A DNA stretch of 64,000 nt, taken from positions 25,311 to 89,310 of the forward strand of contig NZ_JAAGPR010000036.1 of the NCBI RefSeq assembly GCF_017104965.1, given 5' to 3'. Below, in pieces: positions 24,501 to 32,488 of the stretch. The position numbers and the translations under genes were made by a program. The notes below the pieces were generated by a model that had not been told where the DNA came from, did no database searches, and saw only the letters and a list, made by a program, of their open reading frames with translations. Source of the DNA: Paraburkholderia sp. Ac-20340. Lineage in GTDB: Bacteria; Pseudomonadota; Gammaproteobacteria; Burkholderiales; Burkholderiaceae. The number at the start of each line of letters is the position of its first letter. The stretch's first letter is position 1.

Positions 24501-25075
24501 CAGATGCACTTTGCGTCGCGAAGACCAACGCGGTCCCGCACTCGAACCGGAATATCTATTCGTCTCGCCTATGCAAGACCTGGACAATATCGGATTCGGG
24601 TCTTTCGTTTCTGGCTCAATGGGAATCGGGTGTTCTAAACGGTATTAATTTTCAGGGGCACGAGGTTGTCGAAGGTTTTATTCTGAAAGCGTACCGCGAT
24701 AACCGTGGTATTCCGACTGTCGGTTGCGGGCATCGGATCATGCCGGTCGATTTGATCGACGTGGGGCAGACTATTTCGCTGGATCGGGCCCGGGGTTTCA
24801 AGCGTCGGGATGTGCAACGTGCGGAACAGCGGCTGAATCACGATGTTCGTGTTCCACTTTATCAGTATGAATACGACGCTGCGGTCAGTATCGTTTTTAA
24901 TTGCGGCGAGAGCGATGGCGCTGACGCATTGATCGCGAAGCTAAATGCCGGTCGTTACGACGCGATGTTCAGTTTCATTTCGCACTATCGCATGGGCAAG
25001 AATCCGGGATTGCCACCCAGGCGATTTTCGGAAGCCCGTCTCTTTGATTCAGGAGTTTACGATGCGTCGCATTGA
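24497..25075 (+). CDS. GH24 phage-type lysozyme, T6SS effector (192 aa)
   Basis: Muramidase expected to cut peptidoglycan in the periplasm of a target cell. The catalytic triad has exactly the T4 lysozyme spacing: Glu59, Asp68, Thr74 (VVEGFILKAYRDNRGIPTVGCGH). The first ~45 residues are not lysozyme and may bind the PAAR-TTR partner. There is no signal peptide or spanin/holin neighbour, so delivery by T6SS rather than phage lysis is favoured. It overlaps the PAAR gene upstream and the immunity gene downstream, forming a tightly coupled trio. Confidence 0.88.
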   Translation: MTDALCVAKTNAVPHSNRNIYSSRLCKTWTISDSGLSFLAQWESGVLNGINFQGHEVVEGFILKAYRDNRGIPTVGCGHRIMPVDLIDVGQTISLDRARGFKRRDVQRAEQRLNHDVRVPLYQYEYDAAVSIVFNCGESDGADALIAKLNAGRYDAMFSFISHYRMGKNPGLPPRRFSEARLFDSGVYDASH

Positions 25076-25472
25076 GTCACACCTTGTCGGCATCGTCATT
25101 GGCCTGCTGCTCTCGCATCCGGTCTGGAGTAAGACCGACGCCGAATGTTTGAAGCATCTGGGAGGGGGATATTCCGATGCCGAGTGTTACGCTGGCCTGC
25201 GCCATGATCTCGAAACCGCAAATCAGCAACTCTATTCACGGATTCGCGCGAGCATGCCGGCGGGCAACGTGCACCTGATGCAGCTCGACTCATATATGCA
25301 TGCGCAAGACAATGCGCTGAAGTTCTGCGAGTTGCAACGGGACGCGGGCGCTGACTGGCAAAGCAATCCAGATGGTTCGATGTATCCCGCGATTTACGAG
25401 CAGTGTGCGTACGAGATGAGAACGATAGAAGGCAAGTTCCTGAACGATCTGCTTACGTTGGGGCGCGAATAA
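25062..25472 (+). CDS. LprI/DUF1311-like periplasmic immunity protein (136 aa)
   Basis: ATG 25062, with AGGAG 8 bases upstream, gives a signal peptide (residues 1-~23, HPVWS). It lies inside the end of the lysozyme gene (14-base overlap). The mature part has paired Cys and the pattern YSDAECYAGLRHDLETANQQLYSRI typical of LprI/DUF1311 proteins. LprI is a known lysozyme inhibitor in mycobacteria. A periplasmic lysozyme inhibitor directly after a muramidase effector is the expected immunity arrangement. Confidence 0.8.
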   Translation: MRRIESHLVGIVIGLLLSHPVWSKTDAECLKHLGGGYSDAECYAGLRHDLETANQQLYSRIRASMPAGNVHLMQLDSYMHAQDNALKFCELQRDAGADWQSNPDGSMYPAIYEQCAYEMRTIEGKFLNDLLTLGRE

Positions 25473-25523
25473 ACGCGCGATCCGTCCCTTCCCCTCCCCA
25501 GGCCCCACTGCGATAAAATGACG

Positions 25524-25743
25524 GGTTGCGCCTTTGAGGGCGAGAAGTCCATTCGGTCGATCAATGGGTAGGCACGCCCGTCGGGCGTTGCGTCAAATTG
25601 CGGGGTCCAGCCCCGTTTCAGGCGGCGACTTCGCCACCGGTTTTTGTCAGCCATCCGTAAAGAATGGAACGGGCACCCGTTTAACGGGATGACCGCGCCC
25701 CGGGCCGTCCGGCCGGCCTCACGAGACAAGGCCAGGAACACCC
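25524..25743 (+). promoter_or_regulatory. Structured leader RNA upstream of the lysP-like permease
   Basis: The 302-base gap before the permease has a plausible -10 (TAAAAT near 25514-25519) and then a chain of short GC-rich hairpins. Examples are CGGGG-TCCAG-CCCCG, ACGCCC-GTC-GGGCGT and GGCGGCG-ACTT-CGCCACC followed by a T5 run at ~25641-25645. CGGGCACCCG and CCCGTTTAACGGG share bases and cannot form together. The start (GGGT, GCCTTTG) can pair with the end (CAAGGC, ACCC). The layout suggests an attenuator or riboswitch-like leader. I do not see the lysine riboswitch core. Confidence 0.5.
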
Positions 25744-25774
25744 AGTCACACTAGCCAGAAAGAAACAGAGTTAT

Positions 25775-27316
25775 ATGGATTCGGAACCGCATCGCGTTTC
25801 AGGGAGCGCATCCAGCCCCGGAAACGAGCAGCCCTCGTTGCAACGCAGCCTCAAGGCCCGTCACCTGACCATGATCGCGATCGGTGGATCGATCGGCACG
25901 GGGCTGTTCGTCGCCTCGGGCGCGTCCATCTCGCAGGCGGGCCCCGGCGGCGCGCTGGCCGCGTACCTGGTCATCGGCCTGATGGTCTATTTCCTGATGA
26001 CGAGTCTCGGCGAGATGGCGGCGTTCATGCCGGTCTCCGGCTCGTTCGCAACCTACGGCGCGAAATTCGTCGATGAAGGCTTTGGCTTCGCGCTCGGCTG
26101 GAACTATTGGTACAACTGGGCCGTGACGATCGCGGTCGAACTCGTGGCCTCGCAGCTCGTGATGGGCTACTGGTTCCCGCACGTGCCAGGCGTCTGGTGG
26201 AGCGCGGGCTTCCTCACCATCATGTTCCTGCTCAATGCGCTTTCGGTGCGCGGCTTCGGCGAAGCGGAATACTGGTTCTCGCTGATCAAGGTCGTGACGG
26301 TCGTGGCTTTTATCGGCGTGGGTCTGTTCATGATTCTCGGCGTGATGAAGGGCGGCGCGGATCACGTCTGGGGCAATTTCACCACCGCAGGCGGCCCGTT
26401 CGTGGGCGGCCTGCCGGCGCTGCTGGGCGTCACCATGATCGCGGGCTTCTCGTTCCAGGGCACGGAACTGATCGGTGTCGCGGCCGGTGAATCGGAAAAC
26501 CCCGGCAAGACGATTCCGCGCGCGGTGCGTCAGGTGTTCTGGCGCATTCTGCTGTTCTACGTGCTGGCGATTATCGTCATCGGTCTGCTGATTCCGCACA
26601 CCGATCCGAATCTGCTGAAGTCGGACGTGACCGATATCGGCGTGAGTCCGTTTACGCTGGTGTTCCGCCGTGCGGGCCTCGCGCTGTCGGCGGGCGTCAT
26701 GAATGCGGTGATCCTGACGGCGGTGCTGTCGGCGGGCAACTCGGGCATGTACGCGTCGACGCGTATGCTCTACAACCTCGCCATCGAGGGCCGTGCGCCC
26801 CGCATCTTCGGCAAGCTGTCGTCGAGCGGCGTGCCGCGCAACGCGCTTTACGCGACCACGGCGGTGGGCGCACTGTGCTTCCTGTCGTCGATGTACGGCG
26901 ACAAGACCGTGTACATGTGGCTGCTCAACACGTCGGGCATGACAGGCTTTATCGCGTGGCTCGGCATTGCCGTGAGCCACTACCGTTTCCGCAAGGGTTT
27001 CGTCGCGCAGGGCCTGTCGTTCGAGCAACTGCCGTATCGCTCGAAGTGGTTCCCGATTGGCCCGATCTTCGCGTTCGTGGTCTGCCTCGTCATCATGCTC
27101 GGGCAGGACTATCAGGCGTTCACGTCGAACAAGATCGACTGGGCGAGCGTGCTGGCGACGTATATCGGCATTCCGCTGTTTGCGGTGATGTGGCTGGGTT
27201 ATCGCCTCGTGAAGGGCAGCCGCTTCATCGGCTACCACGAGATGGAAATCAGCCCGACGATGGGTCAGGCAACGCGCGACGAGCGTGTTGCTGTGAAGGC
27301 GGGTGAGAAGGCGTAA
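25775..27316 (+). CDS. lysP: LysP-type lysine permease (513 aa)
   Basis: Proton-coupled amino acid permease of the inner membrane with about 12 segments. The core follows E. coli LysP closely from memory: RSLKARHLTMIAIGGSIGTG, FALGWNYWYNWAVTIAVELVA, GFSFQGTELIGVAAGESENP and STRMLYNLAIEGRAPRIF. The N-terminal 25 and C-terminal 20 residues are variable tails. In E. coli LysP also acts as a lysine sensor with CadC; no cadC is visible here. A long structured leader precedes it. Confidence 0.88.
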   Translation: MDSEPHRVSGSASSPGNEQPSLQRSLKARHLTMIAIGGSIGTGLFVASGASISQAGPGGALAAYLVIGLMVYFLMTSLGEMAAFMPVSGSFATYGAKFVDEGFGFALGWNYWYNWAVTIAVELVASQLVMGYWFPHVPGVWWSAGFLTIMFLLNALSVRGFGEAEYWFSLIKVVTVVAFIGVGLFMILGVMKGGADHVWGNFTTAGGPFVGGLPALLGVTMIAGFSFQGTELIGVAAGESENPGKTIPRAVRQVFWRILLFYVLAIIVIGLLIPHTDPNLLKSDVTDIGVSPFTLVFRRAGLALSAGVMNAVILTAVLSAGNSGMYASTRMLYNLAIEGRAPRIFGKLSSSGVPRNALYATTAVGALCFLSSMYGDKTVYMWLLNTSGMTGFIAWLGIAVSHYRFRKGFVAQGLSFEQLPYRSKWFPIGPIFAFVVCLVIMLGQDYQAFTSNKIDWASVLATYIGIPLFAVMWLGYRLVKGSRFIGYHEMEISPTMGQATRDERVAVKAGEKA

Positions 27317-27337
27317 GCGCGTCTTGTGCGGATGAGT

Positions 27338-27910
27338 CTAGCGACCGGAAGCGGTCAACAACTCGTCCGCCGTGACGACATTGCAGTATTCGCCGTGCAG
27401 GTTGGCGAGCGACATGGCGTGGACTTCATCGGCGCTGCGCAGCGTGCCGTTCCAGTCGCGTCTGGCGAAGGTAAAGCAGGCGTCGGCGACCAGCCAGGTG
27501 CGAAAGCCGAGATTGCCGGCCATGCGCACAGTCGCTTCCACCGAGTTGTTGGTGATGACGCCCGCCACGACCAGCGCGTCGTGGCCCTGGGCGCGTAAGC
27601 GCTGTTGCAGATCCGTGCCGATGAACGCACTGTTCGTCTGCTTCGCGATGATGGGTTCGCCAGGCGCGGGCATGGCTTGCGGCTTGAATGCGTGTCCGGC
27701 TTGCCCTGGGCGATAGTGGGATTGCGGTTCGGTGGAGTCGTGCCGGACATGCCAGACCGGCCAGCTTTTTTCTCGCCAATGCTTTAACAGATGGCGCACC
27801 TGTTCTTCAGCTTGCGGATTGTTGCGCACGCCCCAGCCTGGGTGGTCGATGGCCTGTTGCAGGTCGATCAGCAGAAGGACGGCGCCGGGCGGTGGAAGCG
27901 GGCAGGGCAT
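27338..27910 (-). CDS. Isochorismatase-like hydrolase (190 aa)
   Basis: Alpha/beta hydrolase of the isochorismatase/nicotinamidase-like fold. The Asp nucleophile region LLLIDLQQAI and the Lys motif IIAKQTNSAF are in place. The usual catalytic Cys position reads NNSVEATVR, so Ser replaces Cys. It may therefore act without a thiol, as in isochorismatases proper, or be inactive as an amidase. ATG 27910 is used because it begins just before the domain, although its ribosome-binding site is weak; a longer frame extends to 27997. Confidence 0.78.
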   Translation of the reverse strand: MPCPLPPPGAVLLLIDLQQAIDHPGWGVRNNPQAEEQVRHLLKHWREKSWPVWHVRHDSTEPQSHYRPGQAGHAFKPQAMPAPGEPIIAKQTNSAFIGTDLQQRLRAQGHDALVVAGVITNNSVEATVRMAGNLGFRTWLVADACFTFARRDWNGTLRSADEVHAMSLANLHGEYCNVVTADELLTASGR

Positions 27911-27989
27911 GTTCGCGAGAGCGTTAATGTCGACGTGGATCGCCCAGTATAGTGACGCGCGGCGCAAGCCCGGCACTCCGCAAAAAACA

Positions 27990-28020
27990 AAAGCCATTCC
28001 GGCGCAACCGGAATGGCTTT
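27990..28020 (-). terminator. Strong bidirectional terminator
   Basis: A 13-bp perfect stem AAAGCCATTCCGG/CCGGAATGGCTTT with a CGCAA loop, with A-run before and T-run after. On the minus strand it lies after the molybdoenzyme gene, with TTTTGTTTTTT following. Confidence 0.9.
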
Positions 28021-28070
28021 TTTCACATCTGGCGCGCTCAAACTGCGCTATCTATCGCCAGATTCAGGCA

Positions 28071-28130
28071 GCTTCAAGCCGCTTCAAGCCGCTTCAAGCC
28101 GCTTCAAGCGGCTTCAAACAGCTTCAAGCC
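28071..28130. repeat. Six tandem copies of a 10-bp unit (GCTTCAAGCC)
   Basis: The units begin at 28071, 28081, 28091, 28101, 28111 and 28121. Three of the first copies are identical and later ones differ at one to three bases. The array lies in the 3' untranslated region of the molybdoenzyme gene and overlaps its stop codon. A related GCTTCAA repeat occurs at 34001-34036. Confidence 0.9.
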
Positions 28131-30439
28131 GCCTTCGCCACCGCCTTCGAAGGCGAGAGCAGCACCGGAATCGACTTCGACGTCGGCGTACCCGCGCCAT
28201 CGGCGATCGACGAAAGCGGCACGAGCGGATTCGTTTCCGGGTAGTACGCGCCCAGGCAGCCGCGCGGAATGTCGTATTCCACCAGCAGGAAATCTTCCAC
28301 GAAACGCTCCACGCCGTCGTCCCAGACGCTCGTGATATCCACATGCTGGCCCGCCTCGAAGCCGAGCATCGCCAGATCGTCGCGATTCGCGAACAGCACG
28401 CGGCGCTGGCCGTACACGCCGCGATAGCGGTCGTCGAGGCCGTAAATCGTCGTGTTGTACTGATCGTGCGAGCGCGTCGTCATCAGCGTCATCAGGTGCT
28501 GGCCGTGTTCGGCGCGCGCGCGATGGATCGGCGTGTCGAGTGCGATCGCGTGGACCACGAACTGCGCCTTGCCGCTCGGCGTTTTCCACACGCGGTCGCG
28601 CGAGGCGACGCCCAGGTGGAAGCCGCCCGGCTTCTTGATGCGCTCGTTGTAGTCCTGGAAGCCGTCGAACACCTGTTCGATGCCATCGCGAATCTTCGCG
28701 TAGTCGCCGGCCAGATCGCGCCAGTCGACCTTGTCGCTGCCGAGCGTTGCGTGCGCCATGCGCGCGACAATCGCGATTTCCGACAGCAGATTCTGCGACG
28801 CCGGCCGGTTCATGCCGTACGAAATGTGCACCATGCTCATCGAATCCTCGACGGTCACGCCTTGCGACACGCCGTTCTGCAGGTCGATTTCGGTGCGGCC
28901 GAGCGTCGGCAGGATCAGCGCGTCGACGCCGTGCACCAGATGGCTGCGGTTGAGCTTGGTGGTCACGTGCACGGTGAGCGCGCACGAACGCATCGCGTCA
29001 TAGGTGCGCGGCGTGTCGGGCGTGGCGCTGGCGAAGTTGCCGCCCAGGCCGATAAACACCTTCACGTGGCCTTCGAGCATCGCGTGAATCGATTCGACCA
29101 CGTCGTAGCCGTGCTCGCGCGGCGGCTCGAAATCGTAGGCCTTGCCGAGGCGGTCGAGGAACGCCTGGGTCGGCTTTTCTTCGATGCCGACGGTGCGGTC
29201 GCCCTGTACGTTCGAGTGGCCGCGCACCGGGCACAGGCCCGCGCCGCGACGGCCGATATTGCCGCGCATCATCATCAGGTTCGACAGCAGCTGGATCGTC
29301 GCGACCGAATTCTTGTGCTGCGTGATGCCCATGCCCCACGTCGAAATGACGGCTTTGCCCTTCACGTAGATATCGGCGAGCTTGAGCACTTCTTCGATCG
29401 GCACGCCTGCTTCGGCGACGATCGTGTCCCACGATTCCGCGCGCAGATCGGCGGCGAAGGCCTCGAAGCCAACCGAATGCTGAGCGATGAAATCGACGTC
29501 GAGAATGCGTTCCGTGCCTTGCGCCACCGCCTGATCGTCGAGTTCGAGCGTGCGCTTGGCCACGCCCTTGATCAGCGCGAAGTCGCCGCCGATGCGCGGG
29601 CGGATGAACACCGAGCTGATCTGCACGCCCTTGGGCGAGAGCATGTCGAGCGTGTGCTGCGGGCTCGCGAAGCGCTCCAGACCGCGTTCCTTGAGCGGGT
29701 TGATCGACACGATGGTCGCGCCGCGCTTGGCGCAGTCGCGCAACTCGCCCAGCATGCGCGGGTGGTTGGTGGCCGGGTTCTGGCCGAAGATCAGCAGCGT
29801 ATCCGCGTGTTCGAAGTCGTCGAGCGTGACCGTGCCCTTGCCGATGCCGACTGTGCCCGGCAGGCCGCGGCTGGTGGCTTCGTGGCACATGTTCGAGCAG
29901 TCGGGGAAGTTGTTGGTGCCGTACATGCGCACGAACAACTGATACAGGAACGCGGCTTCGTTGCTCGCGCGGCCTGAGGTGTAGAAGGCGGCGCGGTTGG
30001 GATCGTCGAGCGCCTTGAGGTGCTTTGCGATCAGTTCGAACGCGTCGTCCCATTCGATCGGCACGTAGCGGTCGCGCTTCGCGTCGTAGACCATCGGGTC
30101 GGTGAGGCGGCCGTGCTGTTCCAGTTCGTAATCCGATTGCGCCATCAGGTCGGTGACCGTGTGCGCTTCGAAGAACGCCGGCGTCACGCGCTTGCTGGTG
30201 GCTTCCGCCGCCACGGCCTTCACGCCGTTTTCGCAGAATTCGAAGGTCGAGGCGTGTTCGCGGTCGGGCCACGCGCAGCCGGGGCAGTCGAAGCCGTCGG
30301 GCTGGTTCTGCTTGAGCAGTGTGCGGTAGTTTCCGCCTGAAACCTTTTCCTTGATGAGATTGATCGCGACCTGTTTCAGGGCGCCCCAACCGGCGGCGGG
30401 GTGATGGTACGGCTCGATGCGGGCTTCAGGCTTCTTCAT
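28124..30439 (-). CDS. FdhF/YdeP-family molybdopterin oxidoreductase (771 aa)
   Basis: Single large molybdoenzyme resembling the FdhF/YdeP oxidoreductase alpha subunits. DGFDCPGCAWPDREHAS near residue 50 is a conserved family segment. Later come the cofactor regions SGRASNEAAFLYQLF, DCSNMCHEATSRGL, GQNPATNHPRM and TRSHDQYNTTIYG. No NADH or cytochrome partner gene is adjacent. E. coli YdeP is linked to acid resistance; the true substrate is unknown and formate dehydrogenase activity is not implied. ATG 30439 is used; the longer frame to 30601 runs into the divergent gene's start. It is divergent from a MocR regulator. Confidence 0.87.
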   Translation of the reverse strand: MKKPEARIEPYHHPAAGWGALKQVAINLIKEKVSGGNYRTLLKQNQPDGFDCPGCAWPDREHASTFEFCENGVKAVAAEATSKRVTPAFFEAHTVTDLMAQSDYELEQHGRLTDPMVYDAKRDRYVPIEWDDAFELIAKHLKALDDPNRAAFYTSGRASNEAAFLYQLFVRMYGTNNFPDCSNMCHEATSRGLPGTVGIGKGTVTLDDFEHADTLLIFGQNPATNHPRMLGELRDCAKRGATIVSINPLKERGLERFASPQHTLDMLSPKGVQISSVFIRPRIGGDFALIKGVAKRTLELDDQAVAQGTERILDVDFIAQHSVGFEAFAADLRAESWDTIVAEAGVPIEEVLKLADIYVKGKAVISTWGMGITQHKNSVATIQLLSNLMMMRGNIGRRGAGLCPVRGHSNVQGDRTVGIEEKPTQAFLDRLGKAYDFEPPREHGYDVVESIHAMLEGHVKVFIGLGGNFASATPDTPRTYDAMRSCALTVHVTTKLNRSHLVHGVDALILPTLGRTEIDLQNGVSQGVTVEDSMSMVHISYGMNRPASQNLLSEIAIVARMAHATLGSDKVDWRDLAGDYAKIRDGIEQVFDGFQDYNERIKKPGGFHLGVASRDRVWKTPSGKAQFVVHAIALDTPIHRARAEHGQHLMTLMTTRSHDQYNTTIYGLDDRYRGVYGQRRVLFANRDDLAMLGFEAGQHVDITSVWDDGVERFVEDFLLVEYDIPRGCLGAYYPETNPLVPLSSIADGAGTPTSKSIPVLLSPSKAVAKAA

Positions 30440-30599
30440 TGCGCTGGCTTCGGATTCGTTTGGGCGGACTGCCCGATGTGTCGAGACTACTGTGTTCCTG
30501 TGTACCTGGTGATCACAGAAAATCGGAAAAGCAAGGGATACAGTTGCGACGATTTGACATAGACTCTCGGGATCGCCACGCCGCCGCTTAAAGGCTTTC

Positions 30600-32093
30600 A
30601 TGAACGCTCCGCTGTCCGGGTCTTCCGTGCCTCCTGTGCCTCGCTACGAGCAGCTTGCCGACGATATCGAGGCGGCCGTGCAGCGCGGCGTGTTCGGCCC
30701 CGGCGAGCGCATTCCCTCGGTGCGGCGCGCGAGCGAGCAGCATGGCGTGAGCATCAAGACGGTGCTGCACGCGTATGCGCTGCTGGAAAGCCGTGGGGTG
30801 ATCGAATCGCGGCCGCAGTCCGGGTTTTTCGTGAAGGCGCGGCCGAAGATGCACGTCGCGCCGGGCGCGAGCAAGGCTCGCCGCCCGGCTGCGCCTGCCG
30901 CGCCCAAAGCGCCGGCGTCGAAAGCCGCGCCGGCCGCCGCGCCCGTCGATGTGAGCCGCCTCGTGCTCTCGACCTTGCGCAGCATCGGCGCGCAGGACGC
31001 CGTGCCGCTGGGCTCGCCGTATCCCGATCCCGCGCTTTATCCGTGGCGGCGCGTGAACCAGTACGCCAACGCCATCGCGCGGCGCCACGCGAGCTGGAAC
31101 CTGATCGACGATCTGCCGCCCGGCAATCCCGAGTTGATCCGCCAGATCGCGCGGCGCTACGCCGAAAACGGCACGACCATCGATCCCGATGAAATCGTCA
31201 TTACCGTGGGCGCGACCGAGGCCATCAATCTGAGCCTGCAGGCGGTGGCGAAACCGGGCGATACGGTGGCGGTGGAGTCGCCCACTTACTACGCGATGCT
31301 GCACGCGATCGAGCGTCTGGGCATGCGCGCGATCGAGGTGAGCACGCACCCGGACACCGGCATCGACATCGACGCTCTGGAGCGTGTGCTCGCGCGCCAG
31401 ACAGTGGCGGCCTGCATGGTGATGCCGAACTTCCAGAACCCGCTCGGCTTCCAGATGCCCGACTCGCACAAGGCGCGGCTCGTGGCGCTGGCGGCCGCGC
31501 ACGATCTGCCGATCATCGAAAACGATGTCTATCAGGAGCTGTACTTCGGGCAGACGCGGCCTTCGTCGCTCAAGCAGTTCGATACGCGCGGGCTGGTGCT
31601 GCATTGCGCGTCGTTTTCGAAGAGTCTTTCTGCGTCCTATCGCATTGGCTGGGCGCTGCCGGGCCGCTATCGCGCGCAGGTCGAAAAACTCAAATTCCTC
31701 AATACGCTGACCACGCCTTCGGTGCCGCAGGTCGCGCTCGCCGATTATCTGCGCCACGACGGCTACGACCGCCATCTGCGCCGGCTTAGGCGTTTCTACC
31801 GGCAACAGGCGCGCCTCATGCGTGCGATGATCGAGCGTTTCTTTCCGGTCGGAACGCGCACGTCCGATCCGCAGGGCGGTTACGTGCTGTGGGTCGAGTT
31901 GCCGCCGCGCGTCGATTCGATGCGGCTTTATCAGGCCGCGCTCGCGCAGGGCATCACGATCGGGCCGGGTTATATGTTTTCGATGCGCAACGACTTTCAC
32001 CACTACATTCGCCTGAACTATAGCTATCCGTGGACGGCGCAAACCGAGGCGGCGTTGAAGACGCTCGGCGAGCTGATCGCGAAAATGGCGTGA
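30600..32093 (+). CDS. MocR-type GntR regulator with aminotransferase domain (497 aa)
   Basis: An N-terminal GntR winged HTH (YEQLADDIEAAVQRGVFGPGERIPSVRRASEQHGVSIKTVLHAYALLE) is joined by an Ala/Pro-rich linker (~80-120) to a fold-type I aminotransferase-like domain. The PLP-binding Lys is in CASFSKSLSASYRIGW. MocR proteins regulate transcription in response to PLP or amino metabolites. The gene is divergent from the molybdoenzyme, its likely target. The small HTH gene at 32105 follows after 11 bases. Confidence 0.92.
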   Translation: MNAPLSGSSVPPVPRYEQLADDIEAAVQRGVFGPGERIPSVRRASEQHGVSIKTVLHAYALLESRGVIESRPQSGFFVKARPKMHVAPGASKARRPAAPAAPKAPASKAAPAAAPVDVSRLVLSTLRSIGAQDAVPLGSPYPDPALYPWRRVNQYANAIARRHASWNLIDDLPPGNPELIRQIARRYAENGTTIDPDEIVITVGATEAINLSLQAVAKPGDTVAVESPTYYAMLHAIERLGMRAIEVSTHPDTGIDIDALERVLARQTVAACMVMPNFQNPLGFQMPDSHKARLVALAAAHDLPIIENDVYQELYFGQTRPSSLKQFDTRGLVLHCASFSKSLSASYRIGWALPGRYRAQVEKLKFLNTLTTPSVPQVALADYLRHDGYDRHLRRLRRFYRQQARLMRAMIERFFPVGTRTSDPQGGYVLWVELPPRVDSMRLYQAALAQGITIGPGYMFSMRNDFHHYIRLNYSYPWTAQTEAALKTLGELIAKMA

Positions 32094-32104
32094 GGAGACG
32101 AACG

Positions 32105-32401
32105 ATGAACGACGAACACAATCTGGACGATGACGGCGACGACGGCGTCGATCCGGTGCTGGTGGCCATCCTCGAACAACTCTGGCGCGCGTATCGCGAA
32201 ACGCCGGATCGCGAGTGGTCGCTCGCCAAGCTCTCGAAGCAGGCCGGCGTGCCGATGAGCGGGCTGCGCCGCCAGTTGACCGCGCTGGTCGACAGCGGCC
32301 TCGTGGTGACCACGCTCGCCGAGGACGGCACCGGCCGCGCCAGTCTTTCCGACGATGGCCGCACGTTCTGCGCCGAGGTTTTCGGCAACGCGACGCCGTA
32401 A
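32105..32401 (+). CDS. Small winged-HTH protein (98 aa)
   Basis: Short ArsR/MarR-like winged helix: WSLAKLSKQAGVPMSGLRRQLTALVDSGLVVTTL followed by a beta wing RASLSDDGRTF. The N-terminus is very acidic (DDDGDDGVD). ATG 32105 is preferred because GAGGAG sits 6-11 bases upstream; the frame opens earlier. It is probably in one transcript with the MocR gene. Confidence 0.75.
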   Translation: MNDEHNLDDDGDDGVDPVLVAILEQLWRAYRETPDREWSLAKLSKQAGVPMSGLRRQLTALVDSGLVVTTLAEDGTGRASLSDDGRTFCAEVFGNATP

Positions 32402-32488
32402 CTCCGTGCGCTTAAGCACGTTTCAGCACGTTTGCGCGCGCGGCTTTAAGCTAGGCCATCGATCGTTGCTCTCTTTATCGTCATCGCC

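Noticed and set aside
24497..25075. Prophage lysis gene
   Set aside because: No holin, spanin or other phage gene is nearby; the overlapping PAAR-TTR gene and periplasmic inhibitor fit a T6SS cassette.
25524..25743. Canonical lysine riboswitch or 6S RNA before lysP
   Set aside because: The conserved lysine riboswitch core and the conserved 6S closing segments I know are not present; I report only a structured leader.
28071..28130. CRISPR array
   Set aside because: Units are 10 bp, directly adjacent with no spacers, and no cas genes are present.
28013..29977. Plus-strand open frame of 654 codons across the molybdoenzyme
   Set aside because: Antisense shadow; the minus strand has conserved molybdoenzyme motifs along the whole stretch.
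28124..30439. Formate dehydrogenase complex
   Set aside because: No iron-sulfur beta subunit, cytochrome subunit or FdhD gene is adjacent; the sequence fits the stand-alone FdhF/YdeP-like group, whose substrate is unknown.
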